Shown: positions 7,961 to 16,683, counted from the stretch's first letter. The stretch: DNA of 64,000 nt from Arthrobacter sp. ISL-65 (GCF_018613795.1 NZ_JAGGPN010000038.1:124001-188000); one strand, 5' to 3'. The notes: generated by a model from the sequence alone, not told the origin. Program-made: numbers and translations.

Positions 7961-8878
7961 TCACGCAGCCTTGGGAAACACCCCGGCACCTGCCAGTCCT
8001 GAACGAGGCGCCGTCTCCACCTTGGCGCAGATCCAGCGGCCGAGTTCGGTGGCCGCCACAGGATCGATGGAGGTGCTGAACCCTGCGCGTTCCAGCATCC
8101 ACACCAGGTCCTCCGTGGAGATGTTGCCGGCCGCACCCGGTGCAAAGGGGCAACCGCCCAGGCCTCCTACCGCGCTGTCGAAAACGCCGACGCCGGCCGC
8201 CATGGCCGCGTAAGTGTTAGCCAGCGCGGTGTGGCGTGTTTCATGCAGATGCGCCCGCAACTGCACGTCCGTTTCCGAGCGCAGCTCGCCGAACACATCA
8301 CCGACCTGCCAGGGGACGGCACAGCCGATGGTGTCCGCCAGGGCAATCTCCGCCAGCGCTCCGCGCTGCAGCGCTGAGCGGACCACAGCAAGAGTCTGCT
8401 CCTTGGGCACGTCGCCCTGGTAGGGGCAGCCGAAGGCGACGGCAGCAGTCACGGTGAGGGGAATCGAAGCCTCGGCGGCGATCGAGGATACTTCCTCGAG
8501 TGAATCGAGGGCTGCGGCCACGGTGGTCTTCTGGTTCGCGGCGGCGAAGGCGTCTGTCACCGGCAGCACGTAGTTCATTTCGTCCACCCCCGCATCCACG
8601 GCACGGACGGCACCCTTAGTGTTCAGCACCAGCCCGATGAAACTGGCCCCGGCCTCCCGGGGCACGCCTGCCATGACCGCATCTGCGTCTGCCATCTGCG
8701 GGACCTTCCGGGGGTTCACAAAGCTGACCGCCTCAATCCTCCTCGCGCCCAGAAAGATGAGCTCATTGATGAGCCGCAGCTTGTCCTCGGTGCTGACCGG
8801 CACCTTTTCGTTCTGGAGCCCGTCCCGCGGACTGACGTCCACGATGGAAATTGGTCTCGAAGCCTGTACGTGATTCAT
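7961..8878 (-). CDS. Hydroxymethylglutaryl-CoA lyase-like enzyme
   Basis: 305 aa TIM-barrel lyase of the HMGL-like family. The N-terminal catalytic motif VSPRDGLQNE is present, as are the metal-binding HLHET (usually HxHDT) and the HMG-CoA lyase signature GGLGGCPFAPGAAGN with its active-site cysteine. HMG-CoA lyase splits HMG-CoA into acetoacetate and acetyl-CoA; a related acyl-CoA cannot be excluded. Its ATG overlaps the CoA-transferase stop by 1 nt (TGATG), which suggests translational coupling. The IS481 relic begins 36 bp past its stop. Confidence 0.88.
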   Translation of the reverse strand: MNHVQASRPISIVDVSPRDGLQNEKVPVSTEDKLRLINELIFLGARRIEAVSFVNPRKVPQMADADAVMAGVPREAGASFIGLVLNTKGAVRAVDAGVDEMNYVLPVTDAFAAANQKTTVAAALDSLEEVSSIAAEASIPLTVTAAVAFGCPYQGDVPKEQTLAVVRSALQRGALAEIALADTIGCAVPWQVGDVFGELRSETDVQLRAHLHETRHTALANTYAAMAAGVGVFDSAVGGLGGCPFAPGAAGNISTEDLVWMLERAGFSTSIDPVAATELGRWICAKVETAPRSGLAGAGVFPKAA

Positions 8879-10149
8879 CAGATTGCACCTTCATCCCTGG
8901 CGTCCTGCAGTTCCTTGGCGGAGAGCTTGAGCAGCCCCCCGTAAATTTCCCGGTTGTGGGAGCCCGGTGCCAAGGGCCCGCTCCAGCCGATCTCCCCTGT
9001 GCTGCGGGTCAGCCTGGGAATGATTCCGGGTTGCACCACGGTGCCCAGCTGCTCGTCCGGCACATCGACCAGCATTCCCCGGGCGCGCAGCTGGGGGTCC
9101 TGGAAAATGTCCTCGATGCTGCTGACCGGGCTGTTCGGCACGGAGTAGCCGTCCAACAGCGAGGTCAGCTCCTCATGGCTGAAACCGGCAGCCCATTGGG
9201 CAATCAGTGACTCCAGCTCATCCTGATGGGCGCCCCGGGCCGCGTGGTTGCTGTACCGTACGTCTGACGCCAGCTCCGGCCTACCCATGGCGGCAGCCAG
9301 CCGCACGAACACCGAGTCCTGGTTGGCTGCGATGACCACCCACTTGCTGTCCTTGGAACGGAAGATGTTCGACGGCGCGATCCCTTTGAGGCCGGAACCG
9401 CTGGGACCCGGGACCACCCCGGTTGCCGCATAATCAGGCACGGCACTCTCCAGGAGCGAGAAGCAGGCTTCCACGAGGGACACATCCACCACCTGCCCCG
9501 TTCCCCCGCGGGCGTCCCGCCAGTACAGGGCCAGCAGGATTCCCTGCAGCGCATAGAGCGACGCTAGGCTGTCCCCCAGCGAAATGCCGGTCCGCGGAGG
9601 CGCCTGATCGGGATAGCCGTTCAGGTACCGCAGGCCTCCGCGCGCCTCGGCAACGGACGCGTAGCCGGGTTTTTGTGCATCGGGTCCGGTCTGGCCGTAG
9701 CCGGACACCCGGGCAATAACGAGCCCGGGATTGACCTTCCAGAGTTCCTCGGGTGCAAGTCCCAACTTCTCGAGGGTCCCGGGGCGGAAATTCTCGAGGA
9801 TGACGTCCGCCTCCTTGCAGAGCTCCAAGAACAGCCCGTGGCCGCGGGGGGACTTGAGGTCCAGCGTGACGCATTTCTTGCCGCGCGACTGCACCGACCA
9901 CCAGAGAGTGTGCCCCTGGACCCTGGCCCGGCCCCACTCCCGCATTGGGTCCGGCTGCTCCGGCGACTCAATCTTGATGACCTCCGCACCGAAGTCGGCA
10001 AGCTGACGGCCGGCGAAGGGGCCCGCGATCAGGGATCCAAGTTCAAGGACGCGCACGCCTGCCAACGGACCGGCGGTGTGGGGAGGGCCCGGTCGGGGGT
10101 CAGAGCCCGGCTCGCCGCCTCGCGCGGTGGTCTCGGAAACCTTCGCCAT
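8878..10149 (-). CDS. CaiB/BaiF family III CoA-transferase
   Basis: Moves CoA from a donor thioester to a carboxylic acid. 423 aa. Residues 28-60 give the family start (GVRVLELGSLIAGPFAGRQL, then GAEVIKIE); the catalytic aspartate is probably Asp193 in GISLGDSLASLYALQG. The N-terminal 27 residues are a low-complexity extension. AGGAG lies 8 bp before the ATG. It is coupled to the downstream lyase, so the pair would activate an acid and then cleave its CoA ester. The acid is unknown; 3-hydroxy-3-methylglutarate is the simplest guess. Confidence 0.9.
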   Translation of the reverse strand: MAKVSETTARGGEPGSDPRPGPPHTAGPLAGVRVLELGSLIAGPFAGRQLADFGAEVIKIESPEQPDPMREWGRARVQGHTLWWSVQSRGKKCVTLDLKSPRGHGLFLELCKEADVILENFRPGTLEKLGLAPEELWKVNPGLVIARVSGYGQTGPDAQKPGYASVAEARGGLRYLNGYPDQAPPRTGISLGDSLASLYALQGILLALYWRDARGGTGQVVDVSLVEACFSLLESAVPDYAATGVVPGPSGSGLKGIAPSNIFRSKDSKWVVIAANQDSVFVRLAAAMGRPELASDVRYSNHAARGAHQDELESLIAQWAAGFSHEELTSLLDGYSVPNSPVSSIEDIFQDPQLRARGMLVDVPDEQLGTVVQPGIIPRLTRSTGEIGWSGPLAPGSHNREIYGGLLKLSAKELQDARDEGAI

Positions 10150-10264
10150 CTTTGGAACTCCTGTTCTGCCAGCGTCGGCAATCCGGGACAGAGTCCACGG
10201 ATTCGGTTAGCGGGAGCCTATTGAGCCGTTCCTCTTTGGCGCCAGACTCTTTCACATTGTGGAC

Positions 10265-11062
10265 CTAAATCCACGATGCGGATAGTCCTTCCTGCGGAAT
10301 TGCTCCTCCGATGACCCGGGTTGATTCCTCGGCCGCGGCGAGGACGGGTTCCACCCAGGAGGCGCACACGTCGTAGGGCATCCTCATCGCGGGACCCATG
10401 ACGGTCAGGGCGCCGAAGAGTTCACCTTGCGGCCCAAAGATCGGTGCCGAGATTCCGCTCGCACCCGAAACGCGTTCACCTGTGGTGATGGCGAACCCCT
10501 CCACCCTGGTTTTGGCCACGGCCGCTTCAAGGCTGGAGGCATCCGTGATTGTCTGCTCCGTCAGCGAGTGCAGCCCCGAGCGGTAAACCTGTTCGGCCAC
10601 ATCCGGGTTCCACGCCAGGAGGACACGGCCGGCGGCACCGACGTGCAGCGGCATGATCTCCCCCACCTGCACCACTCGCCTCAGCATTCGGCGGGTTTCC
10701 GCAAGGGCAATGCACACCCGCTTCCCCTGGGACTCACGGAAAATGCAAGCCGTCTCTTCGAGTTCATCACGCAGCCGCCGCAGCACCGGCGTGAGCAATT
10801 CGAGGAAGTCGAGCCCCTGCGTTGCCGGGGCGGCCCAGTGGGCCATGCGGACTCCGACGCGGAACCGGTCCCCATGCCGGTCCAGGATGCCCTCCTGAAC
10901 CATATTGGCAACCAGGCGCTGGACCGTGGAGTGGGGTACGCCCGTGGCCGAGCGGATTTCGGCCAGTGAAAGCTCAGGCTGGGTGAGCGAAAAGGCATCC
11001 AGGATGGACGTGATCTTCCGAAGAACCAGCAGCGGCGTAGCCGCGGTTTCGTTGGAACTCAT
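10265..11062 (-). CDS. IclR-family transcriptional regulator
   Basis: 265 aa from the ATG at 11062 (a TTG at 11068 would add two residues). An N-terminal winged helix (KITSILDAFSLTQPELSLAE, recognition region GVPHSTVQRLVANM) is followed by the IclR effector domain. Divergent from the ABC transporter genes and directly upstream of the CoA-transferase and lyase genes, it probably senses the acid they process. A 23-bp dyad in the divergent region is a candidate binding site. Confidence 0.9.
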   Translation of the reverse strand: MSSNETAATPLLVLRKITSILDAFSLTQPELSLAEIRSATGVPHSTVQRLVANMVQEGILDRHGDRFRVGVRMAHWAAPATQGLDFLELLTPVLRRLRDELEETACIFRESQGKRVCIALAETRRMLRRVVQVGEIMPLHVGAAGRVLLAWNPDVAEQVYRSGLHSLTEQTITDASSLEAAVAKTRVEGFAITTGERVSGASGISAPIFGPQGELFGALTVMGPAMRMPYDVCASWVEPVLAAAEESTRVIGGAIPQEGLSASWI

Positions 11063-11089
11063 GGACAAAGTGTATGAGCCTTCAGCCCG

Positions 11090-11118
11090 TTGAGTGTGAC
11101 CCGGGTTACTGCTACCAT
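11090..11118 (+). promoter_or_regulatory. Promoter of the ABC transporter operon
   Basis: TTGAGT (11090-11095), 17-bp spacer, TACCAT (11113-11118). The -10 overlaps the dyad at 11115-11137. Confidence 0.45.
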
Positions 11119-11137
11119 CATGTCCACATCATGATGG
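11115..11137. promoter_or_regulatory. Candidate IclR operator, 23-bp palindrome
   Basis: CCATCATG, a 7-bp gap and CATGATGG: perfect 8-bp arms covering the -10 and presumed start of the divergent transport operon. Assignment to the adjacent IclR protein is by position only. Confidence 0.45.
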
Positions 11138-11270
11138 AGAACCCACGATGTGGCAAAAGTCCAAGGCCTCGGAGAAGAGGCCAAGGACATCGGGGGCGAC
11201 AACACGCACTCGCCCCACCAAGAGAATTAGCAGCGACAAGAAGCGGCCAGCGCCGGCCGGGAAGAGTGCA

Positions 11271-12113
11271 ATGATGCCAGCTGCAAAGGCAGACACCCCG
11301 ACGTACGCGGTGGAGCTCAACGGGTGTACTAAGCAATTCCCCACGCCAGGGGGTGAGACTTACTTCGCCGTCCGCGATATCGACCTCAAGGTCGAGCCCG
11401 GCCGCTTCGTCTCGATTGTCGGCCCCACCGGCTCCGGTAAATCCACCATCCTCAACATGGCGGCCGGACTTCTGAATCCCAGCGCGGGCACCGTGCAGAG
11501 CTTCGGCGAACCGGTGAGCGGCGTGAACCGGCGTGCCTCTTACATGTTCCAGCAGGACCCCCTTCTGCCGTGGAAGACGGTAATCGACAACGTGAGCCTC
11601 GGACTGACGATGGCCGGCGCATCGAAGGCGGAAGCCCATTCAGAGGCACGGCGCTGGCTCGAGAAGGTTGGACTCAAGAATTTCGCGGACCGCTACCCGC
11701 ACCAGCTCAGCGGAGGCATGCGCAAGCGCACAGCCATCGCGCAGGCCTGGATCGTCAACCCGGACGTCCTGCTCATGGACGAACCATTTTCAGCACTCGA
11801 CGTGCAGACCCGCCAGATCATGGAGAACGAACTCCTTCAGCTTTGGCAGGAATCCGGTAAGGCAGTCGTCTTCATCACTCATGACCTGGATGAAGCCATC
11901 GCCCTCTCCGACGAGGTGGTAATCCTCGGGGCGGGGCCGGGCAGCACCGTGGTGGGCAGCTACGAGATAGACATTCCGCGCCCGCGCGATCTGCTCGACA
12001 TCCGCGATGACCCGAAGTTCGTGACCCTCCACCGCGAGATCTGGGGCAGGCTGAAGATCGAAGTTTCAAAGACGTACGAAACGGCAATGGCGGAAGAAGG
12101 CGAAGTCGCATGA
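11271..12113 (+). CDS. ABC transporter ATP-binding protein, NitT/TauT type
   Basis: Energises import through the permease encoded next to it. 280 aa from the ATG at 11271. Walker A GPTGSGKST, signature LSGGMRKR (instead of LSGGQ), Walker B LLMDEPFSALD and the switch histidine in FITHDLDEA are all seen, as in SsuB/TauB. The ATG at 11148 would add 41 very basic residues; the later ATG is preferred because GGAAG lies 6 bp upstream and family members start here. A short upstream frame (11131-11274) ends in an ATGA overlap with this start. The 3' end overlaps the permease gene by 4 bp. Confidence 0.88.
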   Translation: MMPAAKADTPTYAVELNGCTKQFPTPGGETYFAVRDIDLKVEPGRFVSIVGPTGSGKSTILNMAAGLLNPSAGTVQSFGEPVSGVNRRASYMFQQDPLLPWKTVIDNVSLGLTMAGASKAEAHSEARRWLEKVGLKNFADRYPHQLSGGMRKRTAIAQAWIVNPDVLLMDEPFSALDVQTRQIMENELLQLWQESGKAVVFITHDLDEAIALSDEVVILGAGPGSTVVGSYEIDIPRPRDLLDIRDDPKFVTLHREIWGRLKIEVSKTYETAMAEEGEVA

Positions 12114-12955
12114 CGCTCGTGGGATCCAAGAAAAGCGGGCTCTCCGCGGCATTGGACGGCGGCACGCGCCGGCGTACCCGCAGGACGGAGATGTCCCCGC
12201 TGGCGATGCGAAGCACGCAACTCCTCCTCACCATCGCGGTCCTTGGCGTCTGGGAGCTTTCCGTGCGCGCCGGGATCGTTGACGAATTCTTCTTCCCGCT
12301 TCCCTCCGACATCTTCCAGACAGTCTGGCTGTGGGTGTCGTCGGGGTTCGTGTTCCCGCACCTATGGGTCACGATGCAGGAGGCCATTCTGGCTTTTCTC
12401 GTGGGTGCCGCCGCCGGCCTTCTCCTGGGCTTCCTCCTTGCGAGGGTCCGTTTTCTTGAGAGGCTCCTTGATCCGTTCCTGCAGATGTTCAACGCCCTTC
12501 CCCGCGTGGTCCTGGCACCGATCTTCCTGCTCTGGTTTGGACTGGGCATCTGGTCCAAGGTCGCATTCGGCTTCACGCTGGTGTTCTTTATCGTCTTCTT
12601 CAACACCCTGGAGGGCGTCAAGAGCGTTGACCGCGTGCTGGTGGACAATGCCCGGATGCTGGGCGCATCAGAGAAGCAGCTCCTGCGCCACGTGTTCATC
12701 CCCAGCGCACTGACCTGGATCTTCTCCAGCCTGCACATCAGCGTGGGTTTCGCCATCACAGGCGCCGTGGTGGGCGAGTACCTCGGCGCTTCAGCCGGGG
12801 TGGGCTACGCCATTGCTCAGGCTCAGGGCGTCTTCGACACCAAGGGCGTTTTCGCGGGCATGTTCATCCTGATGATCGTGGTCCTCATCATCGACCTCCT
12901 CGTCAACCGGCTGGAGCGGCACCTCCTCCGGTGGCGCCCAACCCAGTCGTCCTAA
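12110..12955 (+). CDS. ABC transporter permease, NitT/TauT type
   Basis: 281 aa with about six transmembrane segments. The EAA loop that docks on the ATPase is visible (VDNARMLGASEKQLLRHVFI), as in SsuC/TauC. Coupled to the ATPase gene by an ATGA overlap. With the downstream binding protein it forms a complete importer for a small organic anion or similar solute. Confidence 0.9.
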   Translation: MTLVGSKKSGLSAALDGGTRRRTRRTEMSPLAMRSTQLLLTIAVLGVWELSVRAGIVDEFFFPLPSDIFQTVWLWVSSGFVFPHLWVTMQEAILAFLVGAAAGLLLGFLLARVRFLERLLDPFLQMFNALPRVVLAPIFLLWFGLGIWSKVAFGFTLVFFIVFFNTLEGVKSVDRVLVDNARMLGASEKQLLRHVFIPSALTWIFSSLHISVGFAITGAVVGEYLGASAGVGYAIAQAQGVFDTKGVFAGMFILMIVVLIIDLLVNRLERHLLRWRPTQSS

Positions 12956-13045
12956 ACGGCCAACTACCAGCACCACGAGCACTACTGCAGCCTGAGGCCT
13001 TCGGCCCCTGACCAACCAACACCACAGCCCAAGAAGGGACCCCCG

Positions 13046-14128
13046 ATGACTCACAACGTAAACCGGCAAAGGCACCGCCGCCTTGTCCGGCCGCTCACCA
13101 TCATCGCATCCGTAGCCCTGGCCCTTTCAGCCTGCGGCGCTCCGTCCGCTGCGCCACCCGGCCAGACCGGAACCGGCGCAGCGGGTGGTGACGGCGGAGG
13201 CTCCAAGGTGATTATCGGCATCGGCGGTCAAACACTCCTGACTTACCTTCCCACCACCCTTGCCCAGGAGCTTGGCTACTACCAGGAGGAGGGCGTGAAC
13301 GTCGAGCTGCAGGACCTCCAGGGCGGATCGAAAGCCCTGACGGCCATGATCGGCGGCAGCACGCATGTGACCAGCGGATACTACGAGCACACCATCCAGA
13401 TGCAGGCGAAGAACCAGAAGGTCAAGGCCTTCGTCGATATGGGTGAGTCCTCCGGTCTTGCCTTGCTGGTGGCGCCGAAGAATGAGGGCCAGATCAAGTC
13501 GATCGCGGATCTCAAGGGCAAGAACGTCGGCGTGACCTCACCTGGGTCGTCCACGGACATGTTCGTCAAGTTCCTGCTGGCCAAGAACGGCATGCGGCAG
13601 ACAGATGCCGCGGTGTCCGCGATTGGCGCCGGCTCCTCGGCCGTTGCCGCCATGGAGCAGGGCCAGGTGGATGCCGCAGTGATGCTAGAACCGGACATCT
13701 CCGTGCTGACCAAGCGGATCGGCCACGAACCTGTGCTTCTGGAGGACGTCCGCACTGCCGAGGGGCTGAAAGAGGTGTTCCAGACCGCCGCCTGGCCGTC
13801 GTCGAGCCTCTATGCCAAGACCGAATGGCTGGACCAGAACAAAGAGACAGCCGGCAAGCTCGCCAGGGCCATCAAGCGCACCCTGGAATTCATCGCCGGG
13901 CATTCCGGTGAGGAGATCGCAGCGAAGATGCCGGAGAAGTTCTCGGGCGGAGACAAGGCCCTGTACGCCAAGGTGATCGAGGACCTGAAGCTGACGCTGA
14001 GCAAAAATGGCGCCTTCGCCGAGGAAGGCGTCCAGGCGGTGCTGAAGACCCAGCAGGTGGCAAACCCTGAAGTCGGGGACAAGGCCATTAAGCTCGAGGA
14101 AACTTACACGAATGAATTCGTGAAGTAG
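13046..14128 (+). CDS. ABC transporter substrate-binding lipoprotein, NMT1/THI5-like
   Basis: 360 aa. Lipoprotein signal with lipobox LSAC (Cys30), then a periplasmic-binding fold of the SsuA/TauA/ThiY type (LPTTLAQELGYYQEEGVNVE, DLKGKNVGVTSPGSSTDMFV). AGAAGGGA precedes the ATG. Third gene of the importer. The ligand is unknown; the neighbouring CoA-transferase and HMG-CoA-lyase-like genes suggest a carboxylic acid. Confidence 0.9.
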   Translation: MTHNVNRQRHRRLVRPLTIIASVALALSACGAPSAAPPGQTGTGAAGGDGGGSKVIIGIGGQTLLTYLPTTLAQELGYYQEEGVNVELQDLQGGSKALTAMIGGSTHVTSGYYEHTIQMQAKNQKVKAFVDMGESSGLALLVAPKNEGQIKSIADLKGKNVGVTSPGSSTDMFVKFLLAKNGMRQTDAAVSAIGAGSSAVAAMEQGQVDAAVMLEPDISVLTKRIGHEPVLLEDVRTAEGLKEVFQTAAWPSSSLYAKTEWLDQNKETAGKLARAIKRTLEFIAGHSGEEIAAKMPEKFSGGDKALYAKVIEDLKLTLSKNGAFAEEGVQAVLKTQQVANPEVGDKAIKLEETYTNEFVK

Positions 14129-14139
14129 AACCGTGGCTG

Positions 14140-14174
14140 GCGGGCCCGGCATCCACAGCGGATGCCGGGCCCGC
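14140..14174 (+). terminator. Terminator-like hairpin after the ABC operon
   Basis: Perfect 15-bp stem (GCGGGCCCGGCATCC and complement) with a 5-nt loop, 11 bp past the stop. No U tract follows. Confidence 0.65.
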
Positions 14175-14276
14175 ACCACATAACCGCGTCCCACTTATCA
14201 GCGCCCACTTATCACCGGAACGCACGCCTTAACACTGAACGCGGTCCCGCCAGCTGCAAACAACAGCAGGTGGGCG

Positions 14277-14936
14277 TCACGCCTCCGGCGTGTCGCGCCG
14301 TCGGAAGTCCCCGGGCCACTCGGCCTTGCGGATCCGCGCCAGCTCCTCAACTGGTCCGAGGTGCCCCCATTCGTCCCGCCCCAGCCGCGCAAGGGGCCCG
14401 AGGAGGTCGATCCGGGGGTGGCTGCCTTCCAGAACCCCGGTGGAGACGGCGGCATGGGTGACCTCGCCGAACACCAGGACGCAGTCGCCGATCTCCAGAG
14501 TGGAATGCAACCGGCATTCAAGGGCTACCGGAGACTCTGCAACCCGCGGCACAGTGACCGTCAATCCCGGTTCGCGGGTAACTCCGGCAGCGTCGAACTC
14601 GCTGACGTCGGGCGGAAAGCTGGTGCCGGTTGCATTGACCTCGGCCATGAATTCAGCCGGCGCGAGGTTCACGACGAACTCCCCGCGTTCGGTGATGTTC
14701 CGCAGGGAATCCTTCCTGCCCACGGAAGTGAACTGGATGATCGGCGGCGTCACCGAGGCAACAGTGAAGAAGGAATGGGGAGCGAGATTGTCCACGCCCT
14801 CCGCGGACGTGCTGGACACCCAAGCGATGGGGCGGGGCACCACAACGGCCGTGAGTAGCCGGTAGAACTCCGCCGAGGACAATTCAGCAGGCCTGGAAAT
14901 CCTTGCGCATGGCCCCAGCCTAGCTGTATTGACCAC
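14277..14936 (-). CDS. Flavin-reductase-like FMN-binding protein
   Basis: 219 aa as drawn. The core matches flavin-reductase-like (split-barrel) proteins: LSSAEFYRLLTAVVVPRPIA, then PHSFFTVASVTPPIIQF and RKDSLRNITERGEFVVNL. Members bind FMN and act as flavin reductases or in an oxygenase pair; the specific role is unknown. The GTG start at 14936 lies inside a 19-bp copy of the IS481 left end, so the first residues (VVNTA) are IS-derived and the native start may have been lost or replaced. No other good in-frame ATG occurs before the conserved domain. Confidence 0.75.
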   Translation of the reverse strand: MVNTARLGPCARISRPAELSSAEFYRLLTAVVVPRPIAWVSSTSAEGVDNLAPHSFFTVASVTPPIIQFTSVGRKDSLRNITERGEFVVNLAPAEFMAEVNATGTSFPPDVSEFDAAGVTREPGLTVTVPRVAESPVALECRLHSTLEIGDCVLVFGEVTHAAVSTGVLEGSHPRIDLLGPLARLGRDEWGHLGPVEELARIRKAEWPGDFRRRDTPEA

Positions 14937-14943
14937 GGACGTT
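14920..14943. mobile_element. Solo IS481-type left end (relic)
   Basis: CTAG at 14920-14923, then TGTATTGACCACGGACGTT at 14925-14943, identical over 19 bp to the left end of the relic at 7233-7251. No transposase sequence follows. Probably the remains of a lost or deleted copy. Confidence 0.55.
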
Positions 14944-15066
14944 TCCGCCGGCGGGAACCGGCAACCCTGCTGCGGTCGTTGTTCCAGAAGAGCGTCAAGA
15001 CCGGCTTATATGCTTGGCACACCGGACAGCGCATGCACGCCGGCAACAACGACTTAAGGACCATGC

Positions 15067-16008
15067 TTGACCAAGGGCAGCAGTTCCCACTACGAAGTGC
15101 TCCGCGTGGCGGTGACCGCGACGGAGAGGGAGATCAAGGTGGCGTACCGCAAGGCTGCCCGCGCTTCGCATCCCGACCACGGCGGCGACGCCGCGACGTT
15201 CCGGCAGGTGACCCTTGCATATGAAACGCTCATTGATCCCCAGCGACGGGCCGCCTACGACCGCTCCTACGCGACCGGCCCGCGCAGGAGCCGCGCAGAC
15301 GACGAAGCGCACTTCGACGCCCCGGCCGCCGGCAGCCACGCCTCGGCGACAATCCACAAACCGGGAACGCCCCGGAACACCTCCGGCGATGCCCCTGTCT
15401 ACGTGCCGCCCTTCGACACGCCGGGCGCCGTTCCGCTCCTCCCGCCGGAGCTGGCCAGCCAGCAGGTCCACGGCATGCCCAGGAAGCGGGGCATCTTCGG
15501 CGCCGAAGCCAGGATCCAGCGCGAGCTGCGCACGGTACAGCTGATCAGCAGGCAAGTCCTGCCGGCGATCCCGGCGGCGCGCCTGATCAATGGGCTGCAG
15601 TCGCCGGCGGACAACAGCCACATCGACCACGCGCTGCTCTCGGGCTACCGGCTTGCGCTGATCGGCTCCATGCTGCTGCCCAAAGGCGCCTACGCCTGGG
15701 ACGGAAACACGCTCAATCACGGCGGCAGGTCAGTCGCCCCGCCACAGCTGGCCCACGTGGTCCGGCGGATGCAGGACATTTTTCCCGAGCTCAACGTGAC
15801 CGGGTGGACCGTGGTCCACAGCCCGGACGGCAACCTCCACGAACCCGTCATCGACCGCCACCGCCGTTCCCGCGGCGGCTCCGACGTCGTCCAGGTGGTC
15901 AATGCCGCCGGCCTGGCCCGCGGGCTCAAGGATTTCCTGGCCTCCGGTCCTGCGCCGAACACCGTCAATGTCCAGGTGCTGGCCAGGCTGCTCAGGGGCA
16001 TGCACTAA
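15067..16008 (+). CDS. J-domain protein with C-terminal NERD-like region
   Basis: 313 aa. Residues 8-65 are a J domain with its HPD motif at 35-37 (ARASHPDHGG), so it should stimulate an Hsp70. A linker of about 75 residues follows. The C-terminal part (about 140-310) resembles a NERD nuclease-related domain: an N-terminal helix, then HIDHALLSGYRLALIGSMLL and KGAYAWDG. The acidic and Lys catalytic residues of active NERD proteins are not clear. TTG start with AAGGA 6 bp upstream. No dnaK or grpE is adjacent. The J domain is certain; the NERD call is tentative. Confidence 0.8.
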   Translation: MTKGSSSHYEVLRVAVTATEREIKVAYRKAARASHPDHGGDAATFRQVTLAYETLIDPQRRAAYDRSYATGPRRSRADDEAHFDAPAAGSHASATIHKPGTPRNTSGDAPVYVPPFDTPGAVPLLPPELASQQVHGMPRKRGIFGAEARIQRELRTVQLISRQVLPAIPAARLINGLQSPADNSHIDHALLSGYRLALIGSMLLPKGAYAWDGNTLNHGGRSVAPPQLAHVVRRMQDIFPELNVTGWTVVHSPDGNLHEPVIDRHRRSRGGSDVVQVVNAAGLARGLKDFLASGPAPNTVNVQVLARLLRGMH

Positions 16009-16066
16009 GCCATGCACTGAGGTCCTGCCCGAAGAGTGCCGGATTTTCCGACGCTAGGATTGAATC

Positions 16067-16534
16067 GTGTTCCGCATCCTCTTCCACACGCCCGAAATTC
16101 CCGGCAATACGGGCAACGCCATCCGTCTCGCCGCCATCACCGGCGCCGAACTCCACCTCGTGGAGCCGTTGGGCTTTGACTTCTCCGATGCCAAACTCCG
16201 CCGCGCCGGCCTGGACTACCACGACCTTGCGGTGGTCACCGTCCACCCCAATATCGAGGCCGCCTGGGAGGCGCTGCAGCCGGAGCGCGTCTTCGCCTTC
16301 ACCTCCGACGGCGAGGTGTCCTACACGGACATTGCCTACCGGCCCGGTGATGTCCTGCTGTTCGGCCCGGAGTCGGTGGGCCTGCCGGACGACCTGAAGC
16401 GCGACCCCCACATCACGTCCCGGGTCCGCCTGCCCATGCTGCCGTCGCTGCGGTCACTGAACCTGGCGAATGCGGCATCCATCGCCGTCTACGAGGCCTG
16501 GCGCCAGCAGGGTTTCACCGGCGCGCAGCTCTGA
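16067..16534 (+). CDS. trmL: tRNA (cytidine/uridine-34 2'-O)-methyltransferase TrmL
   Basis: 155 aa SPOUT methyltransferase, the standard TrmL length. It methylates the wobble ribose of leucine tRNAs using SAM. Visible motifs: FHTPEIPGNTGNAIRLAAIT at the N-terminus, LLFGPESVGLPDD, and the knot-forming PMLPSLRSLNLANAASIAVY. GTG start 59 bp after the J-domain gene. Confidence 0.93.
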   Translation: MFRILFHTPEIPGNTGNAIRLAAITGAELHLVEPLGFDFSDAKLRRAGLDYHDLAVVTVHPNIEAAWEALQPERVFAFTSDGEVSYTDIAYRPGDVLLFGPESVGLPDDLKRDPHITSRVRLPMLPSLRSLNLANAASIAVYEAWRQQGFTGAQL

Positions 16535-16653
16535 GCGCAGCCCATGGCACGGGCACCCATCCGAAGCCCGTTCCGCGCCGAATCCCTCCTGAGCACGTCC
16601 AAAGGGCGCGCACATCCACAGGGCGTAAGGAGCGGCAGGTGAAAACACTCCAA

Positions 16654-16683
16654 CCGGGCAACGCGGCCTTCCGTTTTGCCCGG
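16654..16683. other. Hairpin between trmL and sigK
   Basis: CCGGGCAA (16654-16661) and TTGCCCGG (16676-16683), perfect 8-bp arms around a 14-nt loop. No U tract. A weak terminator or regulatory site for sigK are both possible. Confidence 0.3.
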
